Assembly (NCBI GenBank): GCA_030549775.1
Contig: CM060174.1
Coordinates: forward strand, 69,843,966-69,907,965
DNA length: 64,000 bases
From: Tamarix chinensis
Taxonomy: Eukaryota; Streptophyta; Magnoliopsida; Caryophyllales; Tamaricaceae
Direction: 5' to 3'
A program made the translations under genes and the position numbers. This document shows positions 37,653 to 50,778 of this stretch, piece after piece (the stretch's first letter is position 1; each line of letters starts with the position of its first letter). The notes beneath the pieces were generated by a model. The model saw nothing but the letters and a program-made list of their open reading frames with translations. It searched no databases and was not told the DNA's origin.

Positions 37653-38790
37653 TAGAGTCCTTATTGAAGAATCAGATATGAGAACTTGTAAAGGCACCTA
37701 GGAAAATAGGATAATTTAATGCAAATGCATATACAAGTTGAAATAGAGAGCTCTAGGGGTCAACATATTAAGGTCCAATGCTTGTTTAGTTGCACATGAA
37801 TTCAATTAGATTCTAAGCATAGACTATAACGAGGTATTTTCTCTTATGGTTAATCATACTTCTATTTGTACCTTGCTTATGGTTGTGGCTAAGCATAGAC
37901 ATGTTTGCTATAACAAAAGATATGTCAATGTTGATAAGGTAAAGACAACACTAAAGTGTGAGTTTGAGATGAATGATCTTAGATTTTCAAAGAGGATCCT
38001 TGGTATGGAGATCATAAGTAGAAGCTTTTGTACCTATCACAATAGTCTTATGTGAGCAAGGAGCTAGAAAGGTTTTATATGATGGATGCCAAATCGGTAA
38101 GCACTCCCTCGACTACTCACTTCAGATTCTTAGCTTTGAATTGTCCTAAATCCAAAGAGGATGAGGAGTTCAAGCTATTGTTCTCTATTCTAATGTTTTT
38201 GGTTGAATCTTGTATGTGATGGTGTGTACCCGGCTTGATGTCACTTAGGTGGTTAGTGTTGTGAGCCAATATATGGCAAATTTGGGGAAGGCTCACTGGC
38301 AAGTAGTGAAGTGGATTCTAAGGTACTTGAAGCATATGGCATCATCAAGTATAGAGTATGGGAGATCAGGTGATTCATTGGTTGGGTTTGTGGACTCTAT
38401 GTATAGTGGAGACATTGGTCAAAATAGGTCCACCAGTGTAAATGTTTTTAGTCTTAGTGGTTCAACTATTTGCTGGAGGTCTTTCTTGCAGGAGGCGATG
38501 ACCTTGTTAATTAGTAAGGCATAGTATATGTCTATGACAAAGGATTTTCAAGAATATGTGTGGCCTAGTTGTTTAGTACATAAGTTAGAGTTTGATCATG
38601 GTTCTCCAACCATTTGAGGCGATAGCCAAAGTGTTATCTATTTAGCCAAGAATTAGAACTCTTTCCATCGTCAAATGAAGCTCATTGACATCATGCACTA
38701 TTGATGCTAGTAAATTTGCATTGGAGAAAGTTGATACTTTAGATAATCCTATTGATATGCTAATAAAGCCACTAACCCTAGATAAGTTTT
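37653..38790 (+). pseudogene. Copia reverse transcriptase-RNase H relic
   Basis: It resumes after the solo LTR with scattered RT segments (MILDFQRGS-type, about 37970). Positions 38249-38524 are open: VSQYMANLGKAHWQVVKWIL and RYLKHMASSS, then SGDSLVGFVDSMYSGDIGQN and RSTSVNVFSLSG, the copia RT-to-RNase H region with VDSMYSGD for the usual TDSDxAGD. SISKAxYM and GDSQSVIYLAKN follow to about 38660, and a NPIDMLIKP-like end lies at about 38750. Stops occur throughout. Confidence 0.8.
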
Positions 38791-38899
38791 AATGTTTCTT
38801 AAACTTGATCACTGTTTATATTCCATGCGTCCCTTTATTACGCTAGGTTTTTTAATAGAGGTATTTCCATGTCATGTTTCACAACTACTACGTTAAGGC

Positions 38900-39325
38900 T
38901 GAGAATTACACAAGGGCCCCATGTTGATTAACACAAACCAAGTTTATTTACAAAATGTTTTGATGCATTTGTTTTGGGAGAATGATGAAAGTAAGAAAAT
39001 TAACACTTGGGTCTCGTGTTTCTTAACACAGACCATGTTTTTTTGTGACTTTATGAAATATGCTATTTTAACTAGTAGGGTTTTATACTATATAAAGTAG
39101 ATATAATAAAACCCTATCCATCAAGTCTGGTGAGCCTTTTTTCTTCTTCTCCATAGTGTTATCATTATTAGAGAATTATTGGTTTGTATAATTAGTTGAT
39201 TGATTAGTTGAATCATCTTGTAATTAAACTAGTGCACAAAAAAAGATCTCAACTTTCCTTAATTGTTTTATCTTATGATTGAATTATCAATTGCTCAATT
39301 ATCTTGTAAATTTTGATATTCATTT
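38900..39325 (+). repeat. Copia 3' LTR (end decayed)
   Basis: Starts TGAGAATTACAC and aligns with the 5' LTR through TTTTGATATTCATTTTG. The terminal 40-80 bp differ from the 5' LTR, so the true end and target duplication are not resolved. Confidence 0.7.
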
Positions 39326-39329
39326 TGAT

Positions 39330-41684
39330 ATGATTTTTAGATACATTGTGAGAGAGGTGGTGCATATAGAAGATAACCTTCTATGAATCCTAAAAGTATA
39401 TGTTCTACCATGTTTAAAAATTTTCGTTGTCAATTTAGGATACATGGAAGGAAAGATGCTTATGGTGGTTGATTATTTGTGGTTGAATATGGTTTGCATA
39501 ATCTTAGGTTGGGAAAGTATTTTAGGGGCATTAATCTCCTTGTCAATGTTTCTTGAAGAATGTAGTTTGGTGCACAAACTGACTCTAATAAATGTTAAAT
39601 CCAATGACATTATTGATAAGTGGTAATGGGCTAATAGGTATAATAGTGAAACCCATATCATGATCTATAATACTAGACAAAAGCTCAGGGTTTAAAACTT
39701 AATGGGGTACTAATAAGTTCATATTTTGACACATTTTATACCCTTATAATCTTAGTTTTTGGTAGTTTATTTAACTAATATAGGGGAATAATTATAGTTT
39801 TATGCTTAAGTGGTAAAAATTGCATAAATATTATTATTTGAGCTAAAATGATAATAATTAAGTAAATTTAGAATAAAATATTATTTATTTATATTTATTG
39901 AATTTTATTTTACAGGTTTTATTTTTAAATAAAAGAAAAAAAAATATTTTGATCTTTGGACCAAAGGCCAAAGGTCGAAGGCCCAAAGGCTTGGAACAAA
40001 AAGCAAGCCAAACAAACTGCTGCATGCACGGAAAGAAAAGAAAATAAAGACGAGAAGGGATGACGTGGGGGATCGGCCGCACGAAACAAAGAGAAAAAGT
40101 GAGAGTCAGCTGTACAAAGGAGGGCTGACGTGGAATGGGACGACGGACAAGAATAAAAGGGGAAGCACGGCACGAAAGAATGGAAGAGAGGCGAGAGCCT
40201 TCAAAGGCTCGGGCGAGAAAAAATGCAGAGCAGGGCGCGTCACACGAAGCAGTAGGTAGGCAGGGAGAGGAGTGGTAGTATGAGCCAGGAGTAGGGGCGG
40301 CAGAGCTAGGCACACCAAACAGAGCCGCATGGATGACGAACCAAAAGTATAGGCAGAAGTCAGCCGAGAAAGGAAAAAGGAAAAGAATTTTGCACAGAAA
40401 TCAAGGCGCGAGAGAAGGAAGAAAATTAGAGGAAGTTTAATACCGATAGAATTTATTTCAGATAAAATTAATTTTTATCTGAATAAATATTTGATCTTTT
40501 ATCTGAAAATAATTACGGGTATTTCTTTCTCTTATTTTAATTTATATTCTAGATATATATTTTTGTGTAATTAATTCTATAATTATGGCTGGCTATTGTT
40601 TATTGTTACGGAATAAATTGAAACCCTGGATTAGGGTTTGAGATATAATTTTATTTTCTTCGTTTCGTGAGATTGTTTCTTGACTCTATTTTAATTGCCA
40701 TCGTTTCTATATATAATTCTATCAAGTATAATTTATTTGGTGCATGCCTTGTTCTGGTTTCCTCATAAGTGACAGTATGTAGGATTATTTGCTTGCTAGG
40801 TGGCCATCTAAATATACTAGAATCTATATGTATAAATTGTAGCTAGGTTAGATAACAATTCACCTAATAGTTTTGTGATTCTAACCGAAGTAGTAAAATG
40901 TTTCGATATGTGTGGGTCAAGGAAAGGAAATACAGCTAGACATGCGCTGTGTACTAGTCTGGGTACTTAGATTGACAGCCTTCCACTTACACTTAATGCA
41001 TTAAATCTAGTTAAATATAGGAGCCGCTTGTTGCTGTTATACTGCTAGCATTGAATAGGGTTAATATTGGCATGTTGTCGTAGTAATTAATTAAGGGAAG
41101 TAATATAAAGTGTATGAACCTACGTTTGGTGTACAACTTGGTCGATCTCATTCTCACGATTAAACATTGACTTAGAAATTAATATTATATTTCGACCTAA
41201 TCTAGTGGTGGATTTTAATTTCCCTAGCATCTTTATCATATCTACGGGTTTCCTATTATTTTTATTGTTATTAGTTTACTTTATTTTATTTACTCCTTTT
41301 ATTACTATTTTTATAACCCCCATTAGTATTTTTCTTATTTATTTATTCTGTGTTATTTAGGATTTTTATAACCCCCATTCATACGACAATTATTATAATT
41401 GATGGAAATAAATGAATATCATTCCTTGAATCATATGTTTCCTGACTCTAATATGGTAATTCATATTATATTTGTGCATCTAGATTCTATTTCTTTTATA
41501 CATTCATTTATATATGATATTTGTTTGGATTGAAAATATGAAACTAATAAGTACAACCTTCCTTTCATAGATGTCACTAGTTTTGCCTCTAGTGGTAAGA
41601 GTTTTACCATTACCTTAACATTTATGATGAAGAAAAAGGAATATAACTTTGAATGGGTGTTTGATAAGGTAAAGAGAGTAATGG
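39330..41684. other. Unclassified, possibly LTR-derived sequence
   Basis: No gene recognised. A 61-codon frame (39444-39626) has no clear family. A GC-richer block (39955-40430) follows a TTTTATTTTACAG word, and 41250-41400 repeats ATTTTTATAACCCCCATT twice. The texture resembles an LTR of another gypsy lineage, but I found no paired ends. Confidence 0.35.
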
Positions 41685-42161
41685 TGTAATACCCCAAATT
41701 TTAGTTAATCCTCATCCTAAGTGATTAATATCGTAACCTAATTCTAATTTTAGAAAATTTATATTTCTACCCTACCCTAATTTCTTAATCCTAACTCTTA
41801 ATCTAACCCTAATCTCTATTCCAGATCATTAATATTTACAACCTAAACCTAATCTCATATGGTCGATAACTAAAATATCCTAATACCTTTAACTAAAATA
41901 TTTTATTCTAATCCTAATTCTAATCCCATCTTAATTTTTTCTTTTTCCCCCTCTCATTTTATTTTCTTTTATCCCCTTTAATGGTCAACTTCTTTTCTTT
42001 ATTTTCTCTTTTTCTTCCTTCGTGAAACATTTCCTTCAAACTATGCCCTTTGCCATTCCATCACCAACACCTCTACCCTGATGATCACCCATGCCTTGCA
42101 CATATGGGTTACTCTGAAAATTTTTCCCTAATCACCTAACATATCTCCTCCCTTCTCTACT

Positions 42162-42170
42162 TTATAAATG
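42162..42170 (+). promoter_or_regulatory. Possible LTR TATA box
   Basis: CTTTATAAATGTAC lies about 480 bp from the LTR start, within the pyrimidine-rich block. The position is comparable to TATA boxes of the other LTRs. Weak because TATA-like words are common in AT-rich DNA. Confidence 0.4.
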
Positions 42171-44976
42171 TACATATAAGTGTAGAACAATAAATTCCCA
42201 AACCTTCCTCCCTCCCTGCATTTTTCTATTAAAACATAACACCTCCAACTGAGGATTCTATATCATTCCCTTCCTCCTTCTCATTGGTGCCAAACATAAT
42301 AGAAAAGCCAATAGTATCAGCCCTCTCCATTCCTCCCCATTTTTTGCCAGCCAATACCATCATTCCCACCCCCATAGCTTCTACAAAATCCACCGAAAAA
42401 ACACACCTACAACTAGCCATCACCATTGAAGCCCTCCTTGTTTCCTTCAGACAAACTCACCGAAACTATCCCTTTTATTTCCCCCCTTGTGCATCGGTGA
42501 TTGCTATCATTCCTACACCCCTATAATAAGCCACTTCCACCATTCCATACTGACTATAATATTCCAAAATAGTTGCAACTCCCCAGCCTCCTTCAACAAA
42601 AATAATCAAAACACACCACCACCCTTTGATGAAACCCACCAAACCACACTACCTCCATTCAATCCTCCTCCACTATTTCACAACCCCACCTTCGGTCCCC
42701 CTTGTTTTCTCTCTACAACTAGAAATTTTAGATTGTGTTTTTGACACCTCCTTATCTTTGACACTTGTTGACATTCCTCCCTCCTTATCTTCGCACCTTT
42801 AAGTCTTTTTTCATTTTTTTTCCAATCCTTTAACTCTCTATGACCTTAAATCCTCTTTAGTTACATCATTAAGTTCTAGTGGTATTTTACTATTATTTAC
42901 TTGCTAATTTTCTAGAGGTTTTGGAAGAGGCGGGTCAAGATACGTACTTAGAGACCAATACCTTTTTCTGTGAGGATACTAGTCGTAGTTAGGGGTTTGT
43001 ACTAAATGCCTAGTATGATTTCATGTATTATTGTGTTTTTGTGTTTATTTTTTTAATTTCATGTTGATCAATATTATGACATGGTACTAGGATATTATAT
43101 GTTAAAAAGTGAGTAATTTGAGAAACATGTGATATTGTAGTGATAATTTGTATATTGAAGACACTAAGAGAATCATTATGATATATCGTATTGTATTGTT
43201 GGTTGAATAAGAATGATAATTAGTAAATGAGTCTTTAACATTTATGATGATAAATGAAGGATTTAGAAAAAATGATACCTAACATATAAGGTTTCCATGA
43301 AATAAGGATATTTGGTTATCCTTAAGGACATTTTAGGTAATATAGATTTAATATGAAAATTAAGGTATTTTAATGTGTTATATTGGTTAAAATATTCTAG
43401 AGTATCATGTGAAATTTTTGTAGTAAATATAAATGGCATAGGTTCCACAAAATGAGAAAATGTCTTATTTTGGGAACAGAAAATCTTAAATGGCGATGTG
43501 ATTATCACATGTGAAAAAAGTGAGAGTTAGACCACAATTTTTGTATGTGTTGTTAATATTAGTCCTTAAGGATGTTAAATTGAATTTGGTAATTATCGAA
43601 GACTCATATAAAAAGTTATGATGTACTTATGAAAATAGGGTTTTATAAATATTGGAAATAGTAACTCTTGAGATTGGATTGTTATCGCATGTGTAAGATG
43701 TTGTAGTTAGGCTTTGATTTTTGAAGATGTTAGGAATAATAATATTTGAGCCATAGGTAATAAATTTAGTGGATGAAAGGGCAATGGGGAAAAAGTTATT
43801 CCTAAAATGTGAAATTATGATTTATTAGGAAATTTGTGGACCTAATCTTCGAGAACTACCTTGATATCTATGTGATTGTGCTTTATTTGAATCAATTATA
43901 TGTTGTACACATCAAAAAAATCATGACTAATATATTAATAATTTAAAGTAAAAGATCAGATGAGTTTAGCTAAGGTGTTTTATGGGTTCATTCCATCAAT
44001 TGATAATAGTAGTTCAGGTATGTTTTTTATTGAGAGGTGTATAATTCTGCTCCACCGGATTAAGAATAGTGGGGCCCTAAACTCAATGTGATTGAGAATA
44101 TGATATGAGATAAGTAACTAATGGATAAGCCATTAATTATTTAAAGGGGAAGATTACATGAGTGGGGGACCAAGGTATTGTATCCGTTCCATCAAACAAT
44201 AATAGTGACTCAAGTGTATTTCTTCTTGGAAGATGCTTCAGACCGTTCCACTGGCTTACAAATAGTGGTTAGGAGCAAGTTGTTCATGTATATGTTGGGT
44301 CCATTCTATCAGACAATAATTGTGGTTTAGGTGTGTTGCCCTTGAGAAATGTTTTAGTCTATTCCACTAAATTAAGAATAGTGTGGTCTCTGAATTTAAT
44401 GTAAATAAAAAGTTTAGATTATGTTTTATCTAACAATTAGTTATGGATAAGTTTTTACTCGGCATCATTTGATGTTAATACGTATGTGTTCTTATACCTT
44501 GATGCGAATGTATATAATTATTTGTACACTTTTTTCGATTATATTGTTACCTTACTCAGTACGTAGCATACCGACCATCCTTTTTATTGGCATTGTTCAT
44601 TCACGCCAAGGTGTTGTATCTGTCCCACTAAACAATAATAGTTGATCAGGTGTATTTTTTCCTAAGAGGGGCTTCATACCATTCCACTAGTTTAAAAATA
44701 GTGGTTAGGAGCATGTTATCCCGGTATATGTTGGGTCCATTCCATCAGACAATAATAGTGTCTCGTATGTGTTGCCCTTGAGAGGTGCATTATTCCATTA
44801 ATAGTGGGATCTCTAAATTCAACGTAAATAAAAAATGGAATATTTTTTATCTAATAATGAGTTATTGATCAGCTTTTCCCTGACATCATTTAATGTTAAT
44901 ATGCATGTGTTTTTATTCCTTGATGTGAATGCATGTAATTCTTTGTACAATTTTTGGGACTATATTGTTACCTTAC

Positions 44977-44995
44977 TTAGTATATAGCATACTAA
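44977..44995 (+). other. LTR hairpin H1 (plus-orientation LTR)
   Basis: TTAGTAT, ATAGC, ATACTAA: a perfect 7-bp stem with the conserved ATAGC loop. It differs from the TCAGTAC/GTACTGA version at two pairs, both compensated. A second, less perfect H1 (TCAGTAC, GTAGC, ATACCGA) is at 44556-44574, so this LTR has the module twice. Confidence 0.8.
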
Positions 44996-45245
44996 CCATC
45001 CTTTTTATTGGTATTATTTATTCCCACGAGCAAATGATCTAGATGTCTATGTGTAGGTCAATGACGACCCGTTGCACGATTTTGCAGTATATGATGTCTT
45101 ATGTGGGGATTTGTATTAAGGTTTTGGGCGTAGAATTATATTATCTAGATGTTAGTTTTACTAATATACCATTTTAGACTTTTAGCTCTAGGGTATCCCT
45201 TTTCGTATTTTTTGGATATTGTACTCAGAGTTAATCTCCAACTAG

Positions 45246-46544
45246 TATATATGTGAATGAAGTTTTTTCTCTTTTTCTATTAACCATGTTTTACATTCTA
45301 GTTTTTTTTTTGATTAATGTAAGGATGGTATGGTATGCAACACTTATGTCAATTACGACGATAACACCCAACTCTTTTAGTATTATGCTTCCTCTAAAAA
45401 TAAAACTTTTTAGTAGTATGTTATCGATGGAGCCCTATGAATCAAATATGATGATCATTGATAGGGAATTGGGTGTAACACAACCATTCTCTAAATATTT
45501 TCTTATACAACCTCCTTCTTATGTAGATGACATATTGGTAAGAATATTCTCTCTATTATGCATGTATTATTAGGAAAACACTTCCAAACAACATGAAGGA
45601 AGATTGTGCAAGTGATTAGGCTAGAGATATATGAGACTGAGCTTCTACTGATTCATGAAAAATAGGATATATTTCTATATATGTGATACAATGTGTATGA
45701 AACTAGGTTAAAATCCCTTTAAAGAGGTTTATTTTCATATGGGTTGACTAAAATTTTCATTTTGGTACTCATACGACAAATAAGTACAATTTTTTTGTTG
45801 TAAATATCTATTGGCATCTAACTTATTACTAAATAACCATTACTTATATTTTTAAAATTCTAGTTGTAGGGTTGAAAGTGATCATGAAAAGCTAATAAAA
45901 TATATATGATTTTTTCATAGGAGTTTTAACATATTATGCCTAAATATGAACGCAATAATTTGACTCTAAATTAAGGATCTAAACAAATATTTGGAATAGA
46001 CATAGGTTATTATTCTACATTTCTCTATATACTAATATATGTTGTATGCCATATAGAATTGAAGCTAATAACATTCATGCCATTCCATGGCCCTCACATA
46101 GTCATATGCAAAAGTGAAGAGGAGAATAAGAGATCTAATATGGTTGGTTGTGTCCCCTTAGGGTGTGGGTGTTACTTCTAGTTAACATACAGTCTACCAT
46201 ATACACACGAGACATTTAGATACAAAAAGATCATTAGCTTATTCCCAAATTAGCAGTACATCAATTTTGGAACATTTTCACTATTGCTTGACCATGTAAT
46301 TTTTTTTTTATTTTCAATGATTCAACTGTTGGTCCATCCATACATCCCTTTTCTTAAAACATTATCTCTAAGGTGTAATTAATTATTGAGCACTCATAAT
46401 CACGTATACAATATTATTTTAATATGATTGATGACATTCTCAAACCACAACAAGTTTGATACAACCATATCTTCAACGAAGTAAAATTTGCCATAGTAAT
46501 AACAAAATGATGGAACCATCAGAATTGGAGCACACAAACCATAT
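45246..46544. other. Unclassified stretch with a small LTR-like match
   Basis: A 106-codon frame (45253-45573) has no recognisable domain. Positions about 46060-46110 (ATTCATGCCATTCCATGG and CCCTCACATAGTCAT) match the LTR at 60590-60640, suggesting a piece of that LTR family. It may be the lost left part of the LTR resumed at 52285. Confidence 0.4.
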
Positions 46545-47014
46545 TGTAACACCCCAAAATTCAATATTTTTTTACGGAAGAAATTAAAATAGAAATATTT
46601 AAATTAAAACCCTTGAATTCTGGGAATGTTACTACCACACTTAGTACCAGACCGGTTCTCTCTGACCGTTTCAGTACCAAGTGCTAAGGCTAAAGAAAAG
46701 ATTGACATTAAATTCAAATAAAGAGTTCATAAAAGAACTACAAAGTATCATACATCAAAATCAGAGTACGCGTAAAGAATTATAATTCATATCCGAAAGA
46801 AAATAAGCTTACAACCGATAAAAGGTTCATTTAAAATACCCAATACCAATAATGAATCAAAAAGGGTAAAGTTGATACAAAAGAAATAACCGAAGGAGAT
46901 AAAATAACAAGAAGAGTGAAAACAACCACAACACTCTCAAACCTTGAGCCAAACATGCTCAACACACAACCCCGCCAGATATCTTGCCCACCTGCATAAA
47001 GTCAGAAGGGCCAA

Positions 47015-47034
47015 CTACTCGTGGGAATGAGTAG
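47015..47034 (-). other. LTR hairpin H2 (46545 fragment)
   Basis: In sense CTACTC, ATTCCCAC, GAGTAG: a perfect 6-bp stem. Compared with CTGCTC/GAGCAG in the 53525 LTR, one base pair has changed on both sides. Confidence 0.75.
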
Positions 47035-47284
47035 CACCCATGAAAAGGGTGATCAGTACGCTATGTGTTGAGCAAGGTAATCGAGCACTAAGGCCAACAC
47101 ATAAGCACATAAAATCATGCAGGATCGTAATAGAGCATAAGACCAACATGATAACATAAATGCATATGACCATCCAGGTAAAAGTAAAAAGGCCCATTCA
47201 TAATCTGGATTAATTACTTAATTAATCTCTTATCGAAGATCTTTTCACACCATGCTCTTTATCAAGTCCATACGAGTATGGGAA

Positions 47285-47615
47285 CCCCACTATTTTAGCC
47301 GGTGGATTGGTCTCCAAGGCACTCCGCTTGGCCACTATTTTAGCCGGTTGATCGGTCACTAGGGTAACATACCCTACTACTATTTTATGCCGGTGGATCG
47401 GTCTGGCCCCTTCTCGCATGGTATTCCACTGTAACTATTAGTGTCTTTTATGACTTAGCACACTGTAAGGTTTATTTTATCGAGCTCGGGATCGCCCACT
47501 ATTATAGTTGGTGGAGCGGTCACCTAGGGTAACATAACCTGCCACTATTATACGCCGATGGATCCGTCTCCAGGATACCGAGTACCTGGCTACTATTATA
47601 CTGGTGGATCAGTTT
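47285..47615. repeat. CCACTATT-CCGGTGGA tandem cassette
   Basis: Six imperfect units containing CCACTATTTTAGCCGGTGGA or close variants, at about 47288, 47331, 47377, 47496, 47541 and 47589. Each unit holds CCAC and GTGG as a short inverted repeat. The same cassette, inverted, is at 57775-58130. Confidence 0.8.
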
Positions 47616-48171
47616 GGGCCTGGCTCAACATCTTCCACTTTATGTGATTAATATTTTAAGTATCTTATTCAAAAGCTTTCACCCTGGACTTGCATGAATC
47701 ATTCCCTTTACACTTCACACATCACAAATCATAGATTCCATATTGATCATCATATTTTATTCACCAAGTACACACGTACTACCACCAAACCCTAGTTAGC
47801 CATATCAAAACCTTAGTTAGCCACAACAACCCATAGTTAATCACTCCAAACCCTAGTTATCCACAACCAACCATAGTTAACCACTCCAAACCCTAGTTAA
47901 TCACAACAACCCATAATTAGCCACTCCAAACCCTAGCTCAGCCTCCTCCATACCCAGATAATGCTCCATGTACTATTTTCCATTTAAAGTGTTCAACCAC
48001 CCAAACAACGCTTACATTACCATCCTCACATCCCAAATCAACTTTTCATACGTAAATTTCACTCCCATGAAGACTTTACACACCCCATGCAAACTTTCAA
48101 ATTTTTCATGCAAAACCCTAAGTCCATCCATATGAAACCAAAGATTCTTCCATGCATGACCATAAATCTTT

Positions 48172-48446
48172 CCATGATGAGCGACTTCAAAAGGCACGTC
48201 ATAGATTCGAAGGGAATAAAACACATAGACTTTATTAAGATCAGGTCGGACGGCGTACAAAATCCAATGTTCAGTTGCGAGGTGAGGAATAAGATAGAGC
48301 TTGTTGTGTCCCTCAATCAAAATGCGATCCGCTAAATAGTTTATGTGTCTACCCTCTCTTATTGTACTACTGTCAGCTATGTAGTATGGGCACACAAACA
48401 CAATAGAGGACATCATTCCCTCCATCGTAGCTCGATTAGCTACCAA
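48172..48446 (-). pseudogene. CACTA-2 Ulp1 fragment with catalytic Asp changed
   Basis: Matches the first Ulp1 exon of copy 1 almost residue for residue (GRHINYLADRILIEGHNKLY, ATEHWILYAV). The catalytic His remains, but the Asp of VFDSL is Tyr (VFYSL). The exon ends abruptly at about 48172, and the frame runs on into LTR sequence for about 53 more codons. The Gln/Cys exon is absent, so no protease activity is possible. Confidence 0.85.
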
Positions 48447-48563
48447 CCTATGGACGAAAAAAACAATGCATATCTGTTAATAACTAATAACTCATATAAG
48501 AGGTCATAAAAATTCCAATTGTACAAGTTAAGAGTACTAAAATCTCAAAATAAAATAATACTT

Positions 48564-49910
48564 ACGTGACATAGACGGTGACACTCATGGTTGACATCCA
48601 TTCCTAATTATAAATGTCGCTTATGTCAACTGTCAATACCATATAAGTAGCATCGTCCCTCCCAACATACTCAGGACGACAATCAATGAAAATATAATTG
48701 TCCCTAAGGTAGTTTTGGGCATAAAAATACAATAAAGCTATTAATGGTGGAGGTTGGCTTTTCTGATCTGAAGAAGGAATCTTTTGTGGGGCAACAAATT
48801 TTTCAGATTTAGCTCTCTTTCCTTTAGCAGCGCCCTCTTGTGTGTTGCTCGTTCTACTAGTACCTCTCTTGGTTTTACTAGTAGGAGTAGTCTTCTTTTT
48901 TGATTCCTTAATTGATAATATTAAACAAAATATGTATTGAGCATATAAATATATATATATGAAAATGGTATGAATAGTGTAACTACTAAACAAGGTCTAA
49001 TGAAGATGTCGAATGTCAATACCTCTTCAGTAGTGAGACGTATTTGATCCACAGGCCAAGCCATGAAGCTTCCATGAGCTTCTAGTACTGTGGTTGCCTC
49101 ATCACCCTCTTTATAACAAGGCAAGTGTGCACTGCCAATGATTGGAGTGTCAATACTCACCGGCCTTGTATTTAGGGCTAAATTGTACCTGTGGATTGTT
49201 TGCGTTTGGGTACTGTGACTGATGCGGACCCTTCCTTTCGCCAAAAGTGTTGAAAGGTCATGCAAACCCTAAAAAAAATATTATACATTATTAATTATTT
49301 ATTACACCGAATACATTTAATAACAATTCATAGTTTGTAATGCTTACCTCGGGAAGAGTAGAAAGATGTGCATCAGCTTCACAACTATCTCTAACGCTAT
49401 TTACATTAGGTATGTGAAGCTGATCTTGGTCTACTGAATCGGATGGCTTATGCCCTTGAGATTTAATAAATGACAACTCTTGCTCCATTGTTGCCATCCA
49501 TTCAAATGCCACGTTCAATTTTTGGGTGAGGATGGTGACTTGCTCATTAGTGCTACAAGAACCACGAGATCAACCACATATGCTCGTTCTCGTAACACCT
49601 AATCCAAGGCCCCTGTGCCTTCCAGGGTGTTCTACAATTCATGTAGCCTGGGACACAATGCTATATTCGTCCACCCCCTCCTCACCATCTGACGTTTCAA
49701 GTTCGTCCTGTAATGTATATAAAATATGTAAATTTAACTTATAGGAATAAGCATAATATAATAGTTTTCTAAAAGAAAACTAAGTAGGGTTCTAGATATC
49801 TACAAACTTATAATTTTTTTGACTGCAACACCAACATATTCATTAATATATCCATCTCTTGTCGCTCTAGCATTCTTCCATAATGTACCAATATTGATGG
49901 ACGAGGTACA
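48564..49910 (-). pseudogene. CACTA-2 middle exons between transposase-like and Ulp1 regions
   Basis: Absent from copy 1. In minus-strand order: TLWKNARATRDGYINEYVGV (about 49885-49820), the C-terminal part of the plant transposase-like domain; an acidic exon DELETSDGEEGVDE with a glutamine/glutamate-rich QKLNVAFEWMATMEQELSF segment (about 49709-49349, two stops); an exon ending HGSFMAWPVDQIRL (about 49270-49022), resembling the small domain (DUF8039-like) usual between transposase-like and Ulp1 parts; and a Lys/Ser-rich linker then RDNYIFIDCRPEYVGRD (about 48909-48564, one in-frame TAG). Introns have GT-AG borders. Confidence 0.7.
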
Positions 49911-50778
49911 TGGGTCCAAGTTTTGGGCCAGGAGCTACAAATCAAAAAGTATTCTTAATTAAGAATATTATTATAAAATTCAACATTTACATGTAAATTG
50001 ATAAATAACAAAATGCATACCAACTCCTCTTCAAGGCCCGCATAGCCTTTGCAAGCCATATTATGCTGACATTTATTTTGCTTCGCAATCTCTTTATTTT
50101 GGGTACTTTTTTCCTATGTGACAAGCCAAAGCATAGTGACATGGTTATTTCAATATTAAGCATAATAATGGGATCGATACAAAAAGTTTAATTGTTATCT
50201 AACAAGTACCTTAAAATCCCCCGTAAGACAATATGCAATAAATTGGTTCCAACTTTCTTGATCGATGAAACCGTATCGTTTGGGTGGGTTATGCCGTAGA
50301 AAACCATCCCTCTTTCTATACATTTTCCTACGAGCTAAATATGACCTAAATGTTCTTAGACGCTCCCCACAATGTCTAAGAAGCCATTTCTTCCTACTCT
50401 CTGGGACATTGAACACTCTCTGCAAAATAAGACATGTAGATGTATACCAATGTTAATGTAATAAAATTAATAACATTTGACATACAAAAATGATTACATA
50501 AAATAGCATATTTACCGTGATTTCCTACCAAATAAGCTCCTTATGACCCTTTAGAACCTGCTTCCAATATTATAGGAGATAGGAACACGGTTACGGGTCA
50601 CAAGTGAAATGTAAGTCAAGAACATGTCTATGTAAGGGTCAATGGGAAGATTATAAGTATTTCATCCCAACTCGACTAATCCTCATCTATTCCTCATGTC
50701 TGTGATGATTCTTATAATCGTAGGTCCTCTTTTCCCTTCTTCATCACTGCTGTCCCTATCAATGTTTTTGTTGGCCAT
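49904..50778 (-). pseudogene. CACTA-2 transposase-like N-terminal exons
   Basis: The start codon is at 50778-50776. Exon 1 parallels copy 1 but has an in-frame TGA after RNR and a one-base loss before the WKQ segment. Exon 2 (about 50425-50216) is well preserved: FNVPESRKKWLLRHC, RSYLARRKMYRKRD, NPPKRYGFIDQESWNQFIAY. Exon 3 holds KGYAGLEEEL (about 50120-50020, with changes such as HNMACKGYAG). Not translatable as a whole. Confidence 0.8.

Larger units (their letters stand above)
31338..39325 (+). mobile_element. Ty1/copia element, decayed, interrupted by a solo LTR
   Basis: Two related LTRs (about 31338-31804 and 38900-39325) bracket copia gag, integrase and RT/RNase H relics in plus orientation, in the copia order (integrase before RT). 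A solo gypsy LTR (34256-37652) splits the RT. Many stops and frameshifts show the copy is old. Confidence 0.85.
41685..45245 (+). mobile_element. Gypsy LTR, plus orientation, 3' end truncated
   Basis: Starts TGTAATACCCC and aligns, as reverse complement, with the LTR at 18966-22588: a TAATTAATATCGTAACC-like block at the start, a pyrimidine-rich block 41940-42830, repeat cassettes 44040-44820 and hairpins H1 near 44556 and 44977. Similarity stops near 45245 after a TTAATCTCC word, before the expected GGTGTTACA end. No interior or target duplication was found. Confidence 0.75.
46545..48172 (-). mobile_element. Gypsy LTR fragment fused to CACTA copy 2
   Basis: Left edge TGTAACACCCC at 46545. 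Sequence to about 48172 matches, inverted, the end half of the solo LTR at 53525-58788 (TACTACCACACTTAGTACCAG, here in halves TACTACCACACTTAG and TACCAG; CCATGCAAACT words near 48085). It carries H2 (47015-47034), a degenerate H1 (47053-47071) and six cassette units (47285-47615). It stops inside the Ulp1 exon of CACTA copy 2, with no LTR start there. Confidence 0.75.

Noticed and set aside
45253..45573. 106-codon frame as a host gene
   Set aside because: No recognisable family, no intron or promoter context, AT-rich codons, and it lies between LTR fragments.
48087..48335. 82-codon plus-strand frame
   Set aside because: Antisense shadow of the Ulp1 exon and adjoining LTR.
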